Of a stretch of DNA of 64,000 bases, positions 48,616 to 56,259 are shown one piece after another. Below the pieces are notes generated by a model. It saw nothing but the letters and a program-made list of their open reading frames with translations. It made no database searches and had not been told where the DNA came from. The position numbers and the translations under genes were made by a program. Each line of letters begins with the position of its first letter. The stretch's first letter is position 1. Source of the stretch: Maritimibacter dapengensis (GTDB taxonomy: Bacteria > Pseudomonadota > Alphaproteobacteria > Rhodobacterales > Rhodobacteraceae); NCBI RefSeq assembly GCF_019218265.1, contig NZ_JAHUZE010000001.1:186001-250000 (forward strand), given 5' to 3'.

Positions 48616-49420
48616 GCAGCACCTCGTTGAAGGCTTCTGGATGGCTCACGTTGCAGCCATGCGGCGCACCTTCGAGCACCTCCAACTCGGCGTGAACCAC
48701 CACCGTCTTTGTCCGCTCGCCCGACCCCTCGATCGGCACGATCGCGTCCGAGTCGCCGTGGATGACAAGGCATTTCGTCTGCACCTTGGCGAGGTCCGCA
48801 CGGAAATCGGTCGTCCCGAACGCTTCCATGCAGCCAAGCGCGGCGGTCTGGTCTGATTGCTTGCAGAGCTTGATCGCTTTCTGGCGATCTTCCTCCGAGA
48901 CCTTCAATTCGCCATCCGCGGAAAAGAAGTTCTTGGTAAAATCATCGAAAAACGCGTCACGGTCTTTCTTCAGACCGGCTTCGAGCTCCTGCGCGGCGTC
49001 CGGCGTAAGCGGCCCATCCGGGTTGTCCTCGGTTTTCATCATGTAAGGCGGCACCGCAGCGGCGAATACGACCGAATGAAGGTGGTCGTCGCCGTGTCGG
49101 GCGATGTAGCGGGCGACTTCCCCGCCGCCCATCGAAAACCCGACGAGCGACGCGTCCTCCAGTTCGAGCTCGGTGACGATGCCGTGCAGGTCATCGGCTA
49201 GCGTGTCGTAATCATAACCGCTGTCGGGCTTTTCGGACTCCCCGAACCCGCGACGATCGTAGGTGATGACGCGAAAGCCCGCGGACTTGAGGTCGGGCAC
49301 CTGTTTCTCCCACGCCTTGCCGGACATCGGCCAGCCGTGGATCAGGACGACCGGGCGGCCATCGCCGCCATGGTCCTCGATGTGAAGTTTGACGTCATTC
49401 GTGGTGATGTCTTTGGGCAT
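48596..49420 (-). CDS. Alpha/beta hydrolase (non-heme chloroperoxidase/esterase-like)
   Basis: A 274-residue cytoplasmic hydrolase. The oxyanion region is VLIHGWPMSGKAWE, the nucleophile elbow LVGFSMGGGEVARYI, the acid VIHGDSDAIVPIE and the His EGAPHGCNVSHPEAF. This is the profile of cofactor-free haloperoxidases and small esterases. ATG 49420 is preceded by AGGAAACG; the longer frame runs through a terminator-like hairpin and is not used. It forms, with the GNAT gene, the insert that splits the cbb3 structural and assembly genes. Confidence 0.9.
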   Translation of the reverse strand: MPKDITTNDVKLHIEDHGGDGRPVVLIHGWPMSGKAWEKQVPDLKSAGFRVITYDRRGFGESEKPDSGYDYDTLADDLHGIVTELELEDASLVGFSMGGGEVARYIARHGDDHLHSVVFAAAVPPYMMKTEDNPDGPLTPDAAQELEAGLKKDRDAFFDDFTKNFFSADGELKVSEEDRQKAIKLCKQSDQTAALGCMEAFGTTDFRADLAKVQTKCLVIHGDSDAIVPIEGSGERTKTVVVHAELEVLEGAPHGCNVSHPEAFNEVLLKFLHR

Positions 49421-49519
49421 ATCGTTTCCTCTCCGTGTGTCTCGTCCCGTGAGGGTCTGAAACCCAACGCGGGCCGGGGAGGGGTGTTCCGATGGGCCGG
49501 CTTGGCGCGTAAAGCCAAC

Positions 49520-49548
49520 GAAAAACGGCGCCCCGTTGGGAACGCCGT
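49520..49548 (-). terminator. Orphan minus-strand Rho-independent terminator
   Basis: ACGGCG (49525-49530) pairs with CGCCGT (49543-49548), with an inner CCC/GGG helix (CCCAACGGG on the minus strand). On the minus strand it is followed by TTTTTCG. No coding gene on that strand ends here. Confidence 0.7.
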
Positions 49549-49554
49549 CTCTCA

Positions 49555-49572
49555 CCCTGATCCTGTTCGCGC
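49555..49572. repeat. 18-bp direct repeat, copy 2
   Basis: Identical to 47988-48005. On the minus strand it lies directly upstream of the orphan terminator hairpin at 49520-49548. Confidence 0.85.
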
Positions 49573-49772
49573 AGTCCCGAGGTTTGCGGCGTATTGCCAT
49601 ATGGTCGAAGGAGCGTCAAAGCCCCGCGCCGTACCTCTTGATTTTTGAGGCCGTCGAATGCGACCGGAGCCGACGATCGCGCAGGATTGAAACCTCGCGA
49701 AATCAGGCGCTTAAAAGGTATGCGACAGAGTAGGATTACGTCGCGTAAAACACCCATTCACTTTCTGGAATG

Positions 49773-49786
49773 TTGATCCAAGTCAA
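49773..49786. promoter_or_regulatory. FNR box upstream of ccoG
   Basis: TTGATCCAAGTCAA fits the FNR consensus with one changed base. Its centre lies 68 bp before the ccoG start codon, a good distance for activation of ccoGHIS. Confidence 0.8.
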
Positions 49787-49847
49787 AGCCCGGTCACGCG
49801 CCGAAAACATACAAACCAAGTGAAACATTAGCCAGGATCGGATTCTC

Positions 49848-51284
49848 ATGTCCACCAGCGAGACACCAGAACCCACACAACAACTCTATGCCGCGCGCGA
49901 ACCCGTCTTTCCGCGCCGGGTGCGCGGCAATTTCCGTGCGCTGAAATGGTGGATCATGGCGCTGACGCTCGGCGTCTACTACCTGACGCCGTGGATCCGC
50001 TGGGACCGTGGACCGAACCTCCCGGATCAGGCGGTTCTGGTTGACCTCGCAAATCGCCGGTTCTTCTTCTTCTGGATCGAGATCTGGCCCCATGAATTCT
50101 ACTTCATCGCGGGTCTGCTCATCATGGCGGGGCTGGGTTTGTTTCTCTTTACTTCGGCGCTCGGTCGGGTCTGGTGCGGCTATGCCTGCCCGCAGACCGT
50201 CTGGACGGACCTGTTCGTCCTGACCGAACGCTGGATCGAGGGCGACCGCAACGCGCGGGTCCGGCTTTGGAAAGCCAAATGGGACGCCCGGAAGTGGCGG
50301 CTACGTCTGTCCAAGTGGTTCGTATGGCTCATGATCGGTCTTGCGACCGGCGGTGCGTGGATCTTCTATTTCACCGATGCGCCCACGTTGCTGGTCGATC
50401 TGGTGACGCTGAACGCGCATCCGGTGGCCTATACGACGATGGGTATCCTGACCTTCACCACCTTTTTCTTCGGCGGCATCGCGCGTGAGCAGATCTGCAT
50501 CTATGCCTGCCCCTGGCCGCGGATTCAGGCCGCGATGATGGACGAGGACACGGTGGTGGTCGCTTATCGCGAATGGCGCGGCGAGCCGCGCGGCAAGCAC
50601 CGCAAAGGGCCTGAGGCTGACAAGCTGGGCGATTGCATCGACTGCATGGCCTGCGTCAACGTCTGCCCTGTCGGGATCGACATTCGCGATGGCCAACAGC
50701 TCGAATGCATCACCTGTGCGCTTTGCATCGACGCCTGCAACGAGATCATGGACAAGGTCGGCAAGCCGCGTGGCCTGATTGACTACATGGCGCTCAAGGA
50801 CGAAGAGCATGAGCGCGCCGGTGGCCATAAACGATCGCTGATGAAACACATCATGCGTCCGCGCGTGCTTCTCTACACGTTCCTATGGGCGGCCATCGGG
50901 GTCGGGCTGACCGTGGCGCTTTTCGTGCGTCCCGATCTTCAGATTACCGTCCGGCCCGAACGCAACCCGACCTTCGTCACGCTGTCGGACGGTTCGGTGC
51001 GCAACACCTACGAGGTCGGCGTGCGCAACAAACACGGCGAAAGCCGCCCGTTCTACGTTTCGGTCGGAGTCGACAGCCCCTTCGAGGTTGCCGTAGAAGG
51101 AACCGACGAACGCGTGGTCGTCGTCCCGGCTGACACCGAGAACAAGGTGCGCGTCTATGTGACCTCGGCACCTGGTTCGGAAGAGAGCCTGCGCGACCGG
51201 ACCGACATTCGCATCTGGGTGGTCGATGGCGTGACCGGGGACCGCGCCTTCCACGACACCGTATTCAATGGGAGAGGACAATGA
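49848..51284 (+). CDS. ccoG: cbb3 oxidase accessory protein CcoG (RdxB/FixG)
   Basis: A 478-residue membrane Fe-S protein. Helices appear at about residues 40-50, 88-108, 160-180 and 195-215. Two 4Fe-4S sites are in CIDCMACVNVCPVGIDI and CITCALCIDACNEIM, and WCGYACPQTVWTDLF is a further conserved Cys pair. The C-terminal third is a periplasmic Ig-like domain. CcoG is a cupric reductase that readies copper for cbb3 assembly. FNR box at 49773 precedes it, and the ccoH start overlaps its stop by 4 bases. Confidence 0.96.
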   Translation: MSTSETPEPTQQLYAAREPVFPRRVRGNFRALKWWIMALTLGVYYLTPWIRWDRGPNLPDQAVLVDLANRRFFFFWIEIWPHEFYFIAGLLIMAGLGLFLFTSALGRVWCGYACPQTVWTDLFVLTERWIEGDRNARVRLWKAKWDARKWRLRLSKWFVWLMIGLATGGAWIFYFTDAPTLLVDLVTLNAHPVAYTTMGILTFTTFFFGGIAREQICIYACPWPRIQAAMMDEDTVVVAYREWRGEPRGKHRKGPEADKLGDCIDCMACVNVCPVGIDIRDGQQLECITCALCIDACNEIMDKVGKPRGLIDYMALKDEEHERAGGHKRSLMKHIMRPRVLLYTFLWAAIGVGLTVALFVRPDLQITVRPERNPTFVTLSDGSVRNTYEVGVRNKHGESRPFYVSVGVDSPFEVAVEGTDERVVVVPADTENKVRVYVTSAPGSEESLRDRTDIRIWVVDGVTGDRAFHDTVFNGRGQ

Positions 51285-51772
51285 GCATGGTTGAACAGGC
51301 CGACGAGGGGCGCAAGCTGACCGGCTGGCACGTGCTCGCCATTGCCGTGATCGCGTTCGGAATCATCATCAGCGTCAACATTTTCATGGCGACGAAGGCA
51401 ATATCGACCTTTCCGGGGCTGGAGACAAAGAACTCCTATGTCGCGAGCCAGAAATTCGACGGTGACCGCGCAGCACAAGCCGCTTTGAACTGGTCCGTCA
51501 AGCCGACCATGACCGGTGAAAGCCTTATGCTCATGATCACCGACGAGGCAACGGGCATGCCCGTACGTGTCAAGTCGATCGGCGGCATCTTGGGCCGTGC
51601 GACCCATGTGAACGACGATCAGGAGCCGTTCTTCACCCGCACCATGTCGGGCGCCTATACGGCCAAGGTCGGTGCACTGGACTACGGCAAGTGGGAGCTT
51701 CGGCTCGAAGCCGTGTCCGAAGACGGGACACCGTTTCGCCAGCTGATCGAACTCTACGTGCCGAAGAACTGA
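51281..51772 (+). CDS. ccoH: cbb3 oxidase assembly protein CcoH (FixH)
   Basis: A 163-residue protein with one N-terminal transmembrane helix (VLAIAVIAFGIIISVNIFMA, about residues 17-36) and a periplasmic domain. The family segment KNSYVASQKFDGDRAAQAAL and the strand WELRLEAVS are visible. FixH/CcoH remains associated with the cbb3 complex and is needed for its assembly and stability. Overlaps ccoG by 4 bases, and ccoI starts 3 bases after its stop. Confidence 0.94.
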   Translation: MSMVEQADEGRKLTGWHVLAIAVIAFGIIISVNIFMATKAISTFPGLETKNSYVASQKFDGDRAAQAALNWSVKPTMTGESLMLMITDEATGMPVRVKSIGGILGRATHVNDDQEPFFTRTMSGAYTAKVGALDYGKWELRLEAVSEDGTPFRQLIELYVPKN

Positions 51773-51775
51773 CGA

Positions 51776-53977
51776 ATGGCCGCACCCGTTTCCGCCTGTC
51801 CGGCCTGTGACGCCGCGCATCTTGCCGAAGAGACGGCAGGGCGCGGCTATGCGGGCGACGGTGGCGAGTCGCGTCGCATCATGCTGTCGCTTCCGCAGGT
51901 CTATTGCGCGGCGTGTATCGTGGGCGTCGAACGGGGGCTCGCGACCCAGCCGGGCGTGCGCTCGGCGCGGGTCAACCTGACGCTCAAGCGGGCGACGGTT
52001 GAAGCCGATCAGGGCGTCGAAGCGGAAGACCTCGCCGCCTACCTGACAGGCATCGGATACGAGGCCTATGAGCTTGACGCGGGCGCGCTGTCCGCGACGG
52101 AAACCGACAAACGCTCGCGCGATCTGATGATGCGAATGGGCGTGGCGGGGTTCGGCATGATGAACGTCATGCTCCTGTCGGTGGCGGTCTGGTCCGGTGC
52201 GACCGAGGCGACGCGGGACCTGTTTCACTGGGTTTCGGCGGCCATCGCGCTTCCCATCGTGGCGTTCTCGGCGCAGCCGTTCTTTCGCAATGCCTGGACC
52301 GCGCTTCGCGTCGCGCGGCTCAACATGGACGTGCCGATTTCGCTGGCGATCATTCTCGCCGCCGGGATGTCGGTCTATGAGACGATGCATTCCGGGCAGC
52401 ACGCCTATTTCGACGCGGCGTTGTCTCTGACCTTCTTCCTGCTCGCGGGCCGATACCTCGACCATCGCACCCGTGCCGTGGCGCGGTCCGCGGCCGAGGA
52501 ACTGGCCGCGCTGGAAGTGCCGCGCGCCCATAAAATCGTGGACGGGCAAGAGGTTGTGGTTCCCGTGGCCGAGCTTGCCGTGGGCGATGTGGTGCGGGTG
52601 ACGCCGGGCAACCGGGTGCCGGTCGACGGCATGGTCGAAACCGGCGAAAGCGAAGTTGACCGCTCGCTTTTGACGGGCGAGAGCCTCCCGGTTTTCGCGG
52701 GCCCCGGCGAGATGGTGAACGCGGGCGAAGTGAACCTGACCGGGCCGCTGACGGTTCGGGTCGCGGCCACCGGCGAGGATACCTCGCTGCACCGCATGGC
52801 CGACCTCGTGGCCATCGCCGAGACCGCGCGCAACAAGTATACGAGCCTCGCCGACAAGGCGGCTGCCATCTATGCGCCGGCGGTTCATCTGCTAGCGCTG
52901 GGTTCGTTCGTGGCGTGGCTGGTGATCACGGGCGGAGACGTGCGGCTGGCGCTGAATATCGCCGTCGCGGTGCTCATCATCACCTGCCCCTGCGCGCTGG
53001 GGCTGGCCGTACCGGCGGTAACGACGGCGGCCTCCGGGCGGCTGTTCAAGCGCGGAATGCTCTTGAAATCCGCGACCGCGATGGAGCGGTTGGCGGAGGT
53101 CGATCACGTGGTGTTCGACAAGACCGGTACGCTGACACAGGGCGAGCCGACACTCGACAATATGGGTGACCATGCCGAGGCCGATCTGGCCATCGCGGGG
53201 GCGCTCGCGCAGGGGTCGTCGCATCCATTGGCACAGGCGATCACGCAGGCGGTGAGCGGGGCGGGTATCATGCCTTCCGTATTGTCCGAGGTGCGCGAGA
53301 TTCCGGGCTACGGGATCGAGGCGCAACACGGTGGTGAAATCGTGCGGCTGGGCCGCGCCGAATGGCTTGGCGCCAGAACGCTCGACCGCACGGCGACTTA
53401 TCTCAAGATCGGCAAGCGCCCCGCCGTCGCGTTTACCTTTAACGATGCGTTACGCGAGGGTGCGGCGGAGGCTGTTGCCGCGATGAAGGCGCAGGGCTGT
53501 GCCGTGACGCTGATTTCCGGGGACGCACCGGCCGCGGTGCAGGACGTGGCGTTCCGGCTGGGTATCGAGGATTATCGCGCGGGCATGTTGCCGGAGGGTA
53601 AAGTCGGCGCGCTCGAAGAACTGGCCGCAGGCGGGGCGAAGGTTCTGATGGTCGGGGACGGGTTGAACGACACCGCCGCGCTCGCCGCCGCGCATGTCTC
53701 GATCTCGCCCGCATCGGCGCTGGAGGCGGCGCGGGTCGTGTCCGATATCGTGCTGCTCGGCAAGAGCCTGGAGCCTTTGGGCGAGGCCGTTTCGACGAGC
53801 CGGAAGGCGACAAAGAGAATCAAGGAAAACTTCGGTATTTCAACGGCCTACAACCTCATCGCCATTCCGATTGCGTTGCTCGGCTTCGCCACGCCGCTGG
53901 CCGCGGCCTTGGCGATGTCGCTGTCGTCCATTACAGTGTCCCTCAATGCTCTCAGGTTGAAAGCGCGCAGGTCATGA
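51776..53977 (+). CDS. ccoI: Copper-translocating P-type ATPase CcoI (FixI)
   Basis: A 733-residue heavy-metal ATPase. The N-terminus has a CPACDAAH cluster and a metal-binding fold with YCAACIVGVERGL. The membrane Cu motif is TCPCALGLAVPAV, the phosphorylation site is FDKTGTLT, and the hinge is MVGDGLNDTAALAAAHVSIS. CcoI exports Cu(I) for insertion into the CcoN CuB centre rather than for bulk copper tolerance. It lies in ccoGHIS with a 4-base overlap to ccoS. Confidence 0.96.
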   Translation: MAAPVSACPACDAAHLAEETAGRGYAGDGGESRRIMLSLPQVYCAACIVGVERGLATQPGVRSARVNLTLKRATVEADQGVEAEDLAAYLTGIGYEAYELDAGALSATETDKRSRDLMMRMGVAGFGMMNVMLLSVAVWSGATEATRDLFHWVSAAIALPIVAFSAQPFFRNAWTALRVARLNMDVPISLAIILAAGMSVYETMHSGQHAYFDAALSLTFFLLAGRYLDHRTRAVARSAAEELAALEVPRAHKIVDGQEVVVPVAELAVGDVVRVTPGNRVPVDGMVETGESEVDRSLLTGESLPVFAGPGEMVNAGEVNLTGPLTVRVAATGEDTSLHRMADLVAIAETARNKYTSLADKAAAIYAPAVHLLALGSFVAWLVITGGDVRLALNIAVAVLIITCPCALGLAVPAVTTAASGRLFKRGMLLKSATAMERLAEVDHVVFDKTGTLTQGEPTLDNMGDHAEADLAIAGALAQGSSHPLAQAITQAVSGAGIMPSVLSEVREIPGYGIEAQHGGEIVRLGRAEWLGARTLDRTATYLKIGKRPAVAFTFNDALREGAAEAVAAMKAQGCAVTLISGDAPAAVQDVAFRLGIEDYRAGMLPEGKVGALEELAAGGAKVLMVGDGLNDTAALAAAHVSISPASALEAARVVSDIVLLGKSLEPLGEAVSTSRKATKRIKENFGISTAYNLIAIPIALLGFATPLAAALAMSLSSITVSLNALRLKARRS

Positions 53978-54135
53978 ACGTACTCGTCTATCTTATTCCG
54001 GTGTCGATCTTTCTGGGCGCATTGGGGCTGTTGTTCTTCTTCTACACGCTGAAGTCGCGCCAGTATGAAGACCCGGAAGGCGACGCGCAGCGGATTCTGT
54101 CGGGCATTTACGACGACGCGCCGCCGGAAGACTGA
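53974..54135 (+). CDS. ccoS: cbb3 oxidase assembly protein CcoS
   Basis: A 53-residue protein that begins MNVLVYLIPVSIFLGALGLL and has one transmembrane helix followed by the CcoS-typical SRQYEDPEGDAQRIL. It is required for heme and copper insertion into cbb3 oxidase. Its ATG overlaps the ccoI stop (ATGA) and it closes the ccoGHIS operon. The short length is normal for the family. Confidence 0.93.
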   Translation: MNVLVYLIPVSIFLGALGLLFFFYTLKSRQYEDPEGDAQRILSGIYDDAPPED

Positions 54136-54183
54136 GGCGCGGTCGCAGACCATTTGCGGCACAGTGATCGCCCCGAAAATCCA

Positions 54184-54222
54184 CGTATGGAACACGTATG
54201 TATCGCGTATGGAATACGTATG
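54184..54222. repeat. Four CGTATG iterons at 11-bp spacing upstream of the urease operon
   Basis: CGTATG begins at 54184, 54195, 54206 and 54217, exactly 11 bases apart. The 17-bp unit CGTATGGAA(C/T)ACGTATG is repeated twice (54184-54200 and 54206-54222). A partial copy CGTATC follows at 54232. The array lies 170 bp before ureD and could be an operator, with all copies on one face of the helix. Confidence 0.8.
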
Positions 54223-54391
54223 GATGATCTCCGTATCTGCGCTTTTCACGTCGCATGAAATTTGGGCAACGCGCCTGATTTTTGGTCGCCAGATCGGGGC
54301 GAATACGGATTTCTCGGGCTGGATGCGCGCGGTCTCCTGACTCTCCCGAAGCGGCGGGAAACACTCGGGGCGGTGGGAATCCGGAGGCTCC

Positions 54392-55216
54392 ATGACACAA
54401 CTCGCCGCGATCACCGAGGCCGAGCAGCCGCGCGCGCGCGGTGCCGTTCGCGTGTCGGCCAAATCGCGGGGCGGGGCGAGCGTGATCGACGAGCTCGCCA
54501 TGTCGGGGTCGATGAAGGCGCTATTTCCGCGCGGGGCGCGCGGGCTCGACGCCATGCTCATCAACACCGCCGGAGGCGTCACCGGTGGTGACAGGTTCCA
54601 GACCGAGGCGGAGGCAGGGTGCGGCACCGAGTTGACGCTGACCACGCAGGCTGCCGAACGCGCCTATGCTGCGCGGGACGCAGTGCCGGGGCGGGTCGAT
54701 ACCCGGCTTACGGTCGCGGATGATGCGCGGCTCAACTGGCTTCCGCAGGAGACGATCCTGTTCGACCGCTGCCACATGCGCCGCCAGTTGTCGGTGGAGC
54801 TTGCGCCGGGCGCGCGGTTTCTCATGGTCGAGCCTTTGATCCTGGGCCGCGTCGCGATGGGCGAGGTGCTGCGCGATGTCCGGTTCCAAGACCGGGTCGA
54901 TATACGCCGTGACGGCGTGCCCATATATCTCGATGCCATCCACCTGGTCGGTGATCTGCAGAATATGCTCGCCTCTGCCGCGACGATGAATGGCGCGCGG
55001 GCGATGGCCGCGCTGGTCTTTGCCGCGCCCGAGGCCGAAGCCTATCTCGACAAGTTGCGCGCGTTGCTGCCTGAAACCGCGGGGGCGAGCCTGCTCGCGC
55101 CCGACCTTCTCGTTTCCCGGATCGTCGCGCCCGACAGTTTCGCGCTCCGGCGCGTTCTGGTGCCTGCGATCCGACTTCTGAACCAAGACGAAATCCCAAG
55201 ACCCTGGATGCTCTGA
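54392..55216 (+). CDS. ureD: Urease accessory protein UreD
   Basis: A 274-residue accessory protein that scaffolds UreF and UreG on apo-urease during nickel insertion. Family features are [15 protein letters not shown] near residue 54, then [11 protein letters not shown] and the [14 protein letters not shown] block. It is the first gene of the operon ureD-A-B-orf-C-E-F-G. The start is preceded by GGAGG. The CGTATG iteron array lies about 170 bp upstream. Confidence 0.96.
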   Translation: MTQLAAITEAEQPRARGAVRVSAKSRGGASVIDELAMSGSMKALFPRGARGLDAMLINTAGGVTGGDRFQTEAEAGCGTELTLTTQAAERAYAARDAVPGRVDTRLTVADDARLNWLPQETILFDRCHMRRQLSVELAPGARFLMVEPLILGRVAMGEVLRDVRFQDRVDIRRDGVPIYLDAIHLVGDLQNMLASAATMNGARAMAALVFAAPEAEAYLDKLRALLPETAGASLLAPDLLVSRIVAPDSFALRRVLVPAIRLLNQDEIPRPWML

Positions 55217-55217
55217 C

Positions 55218-55520
55218 ATGAACCTGACCCCGAGAGAAAAAGACAAGCTGCTGGTGGCCATGGCCGCCGAGGTCGCGCGCAAGCGGCTGGAACGCGGCGT
55301 GAAGCTGAACCACCCCGAGGCGATTGCGCTGATTACCGATGCGGTGGTCGAAGGCGCGCGCGACGGGCGCTCGGTCGCCGAGATGATGCAGGCGGGGGCC
55401 GCCGTCATCACGCGCGACCAATGCATGGAAGGCATCCCCGAGATGATCCACGAAGTGCAGGTCGAGGCGACGTTCCCGGACGGGACCAAGCTCGTCACCG
55501 TCCACAATCCCATTCGTTGA
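55218..55520 (+). CDS. ureA: Urease subunit gamma
   Basis: The 100-residue gamma subunit begins [20 protein letters not shown] and shows [21 protein letters not shown] and [24 protein letters not shown], here split between residues 33-53 and 78-99. It forms the structural core with UreB and UreC. It starts 1 base after the ureD stop, indicating tight coupling. Confidence 0.98.
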   Translation: MNLTPREKDKLLVAMAAEVARKRLERGVKLNHPEAIALITDAVVEGARDGRSVAEMMQAGAAVITRDQCMEGIPEMIHEVQVEATFPDGTKLVTVHNPIR

Positions 55521-55530
55521 GGAGAGCCAG

Positions 55531-55836
55531 ATGAACCCGGGAGAAGTCATGCCCGCTGCGGGCGAGATCACGCTGAACGAAGGTGCCGAGGTGGTGACGC
55601 TGATGGTCGCCAATACCGGCGACCGCCCGGTGCAGGTCGGCTCGCATTACCATTTCTACGAGACGAACCCTGCGCTTGATTTCGACCGGGAGGCCGCGAA
55701 GGGCCTGCGCCTCGATATCGCGCCGGGAACGGCGGTGCGGTTCGAGCCGGGGCAGGCCCGTGAGGTGAACCTGATCCCCATTGGCGGTGCGCGGAAGATT
55801 TATGGTTTCAATCAGAAAATCATGGGGGCGCTGTGA
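55531..55836 (+). CDS. ureB: Urease subunit beta
   Basis: The 101-residue beta subunit starts [18 protein letters not shown] and has the conserved [19 protein letters not shown] and [24 protein letters not shown] site precedes the start, 10 bases after ureA. Its stop codon overlaps the start of an extra small gene that separates ureB from ureC. Confidence 0.98.
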   Translation: MNPGEVMPAAGEITLNEGAEVVTLMVANTGDRPVQVGSHYHFYETNPALDFDREAAKGLRLDIAPGTAVRFEPGQAREVNLIPIGGARKIYGFNQKIMGAL

Positions 55837-56144
55837 TGGCCCGATTGCCGACGTATTGGGACGCCTGGGCCAACGCCTTGCAGGCGGGGATGATCGTTGC
55901 CGAGGCGCAGGCCGTGATCGCGATGCGGCTTTGGGGCATGGCCGGAATGTGGTCGGTGACGCCGTATGAGAACACCCGGATGGTCAGTGAGAAAGCGGGG
56001 GCATGGACCCGCGCGATGTTGAGTGCGGGTATCGCGGCGACGAATGGTGGCGACGTGGCCAAGGCCGCGATGCGACCCGTTCGTGCCAAGACCAAATCGA
56101 ACGCAAGGCGGCTCGCGAAACGCGGACCGAAAGTGCGCCGATGA
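55836..56144 (+). CDS. Conserved small protein within the urease operon, 102 aa
   Basis: The 102-residue protein starts [27 protein letters not shown] and continues with Trp/Met-rich helical sequence (MRLWGMAGMW) and a basic tail (RPVRAKTKSNARRLAKRG). Its ATG shares the last base of the ureB stop (a GTG at 55833 is an alternative), so it is translationally coupled to ureB. The helical, Ala- and Met-rich build is a little like phasins. I do not recognise a characterised family; similar proteins in this position in Rhodobacterales have been labelled antifreeze-like without evidence. Confidence 0.8.
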   Translation: MARLPTYWDAWANALQAGMIVAEAQAVIAMRLWGMAGMWSVTPYENTRMVSEKAGAWTRAMLSAGIAATNGGDVAKAAMRPVRAKTKSNARRLAKRGPKVRR

Positions 56145-56158
56145 TGCCAGGCACGACA

Positions 56159-56224
56159 CGCGCCCCGGACCTGATCCGGGGCCTCCGCCCTGACGATGAG
56201 GTCCCGGGTCAGACCCGGGACGGG
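56159..56224. repeat. REP-like double palindrome, copy B
   Basis: The two hairpins are GCCCCGGA/TCCGGGGC (56162-56182) and GTCCCGGGT/ACCCGGGAC (56201-56221), 18 bases apart. The layout, the flanks (CGCGCCCCGG at the start, GAGGTCCCGG in the middle, CGGGACGGG at the end) and the order match copy A at 4501-4564. It sits inside the urease operon, before ureC. Confidence 0.75.
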
Positions 56225-56259
56225 TGCGAACACTTCGACTGCAAGCGAGGACGCTGAAC

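Larger units (their letters stand above)
49421..49847. other. Intergenic region before ccoG (427 bp), possible small-RNA locus
   Basis: No protein gene is credible here. It contains a minus-strand terminator (49520-49548), the second 18-bp repeat (49555-49572) and an FNR box (49773-49786) for ccoG. The stretch 49573-49770 lies between the FNR box and the minus-strand terminator without any open frame of coding quality, so a minus-strand small RNA is possible. Confidence 0.5.

Noticed and set aside
49395-49757. 120-codon minus-strand frame before ccoG
   Set aside because: It passes through the terminator hairpin and lacks domain, ribosome binding site and coding bias; the region is better explained as non-coding.
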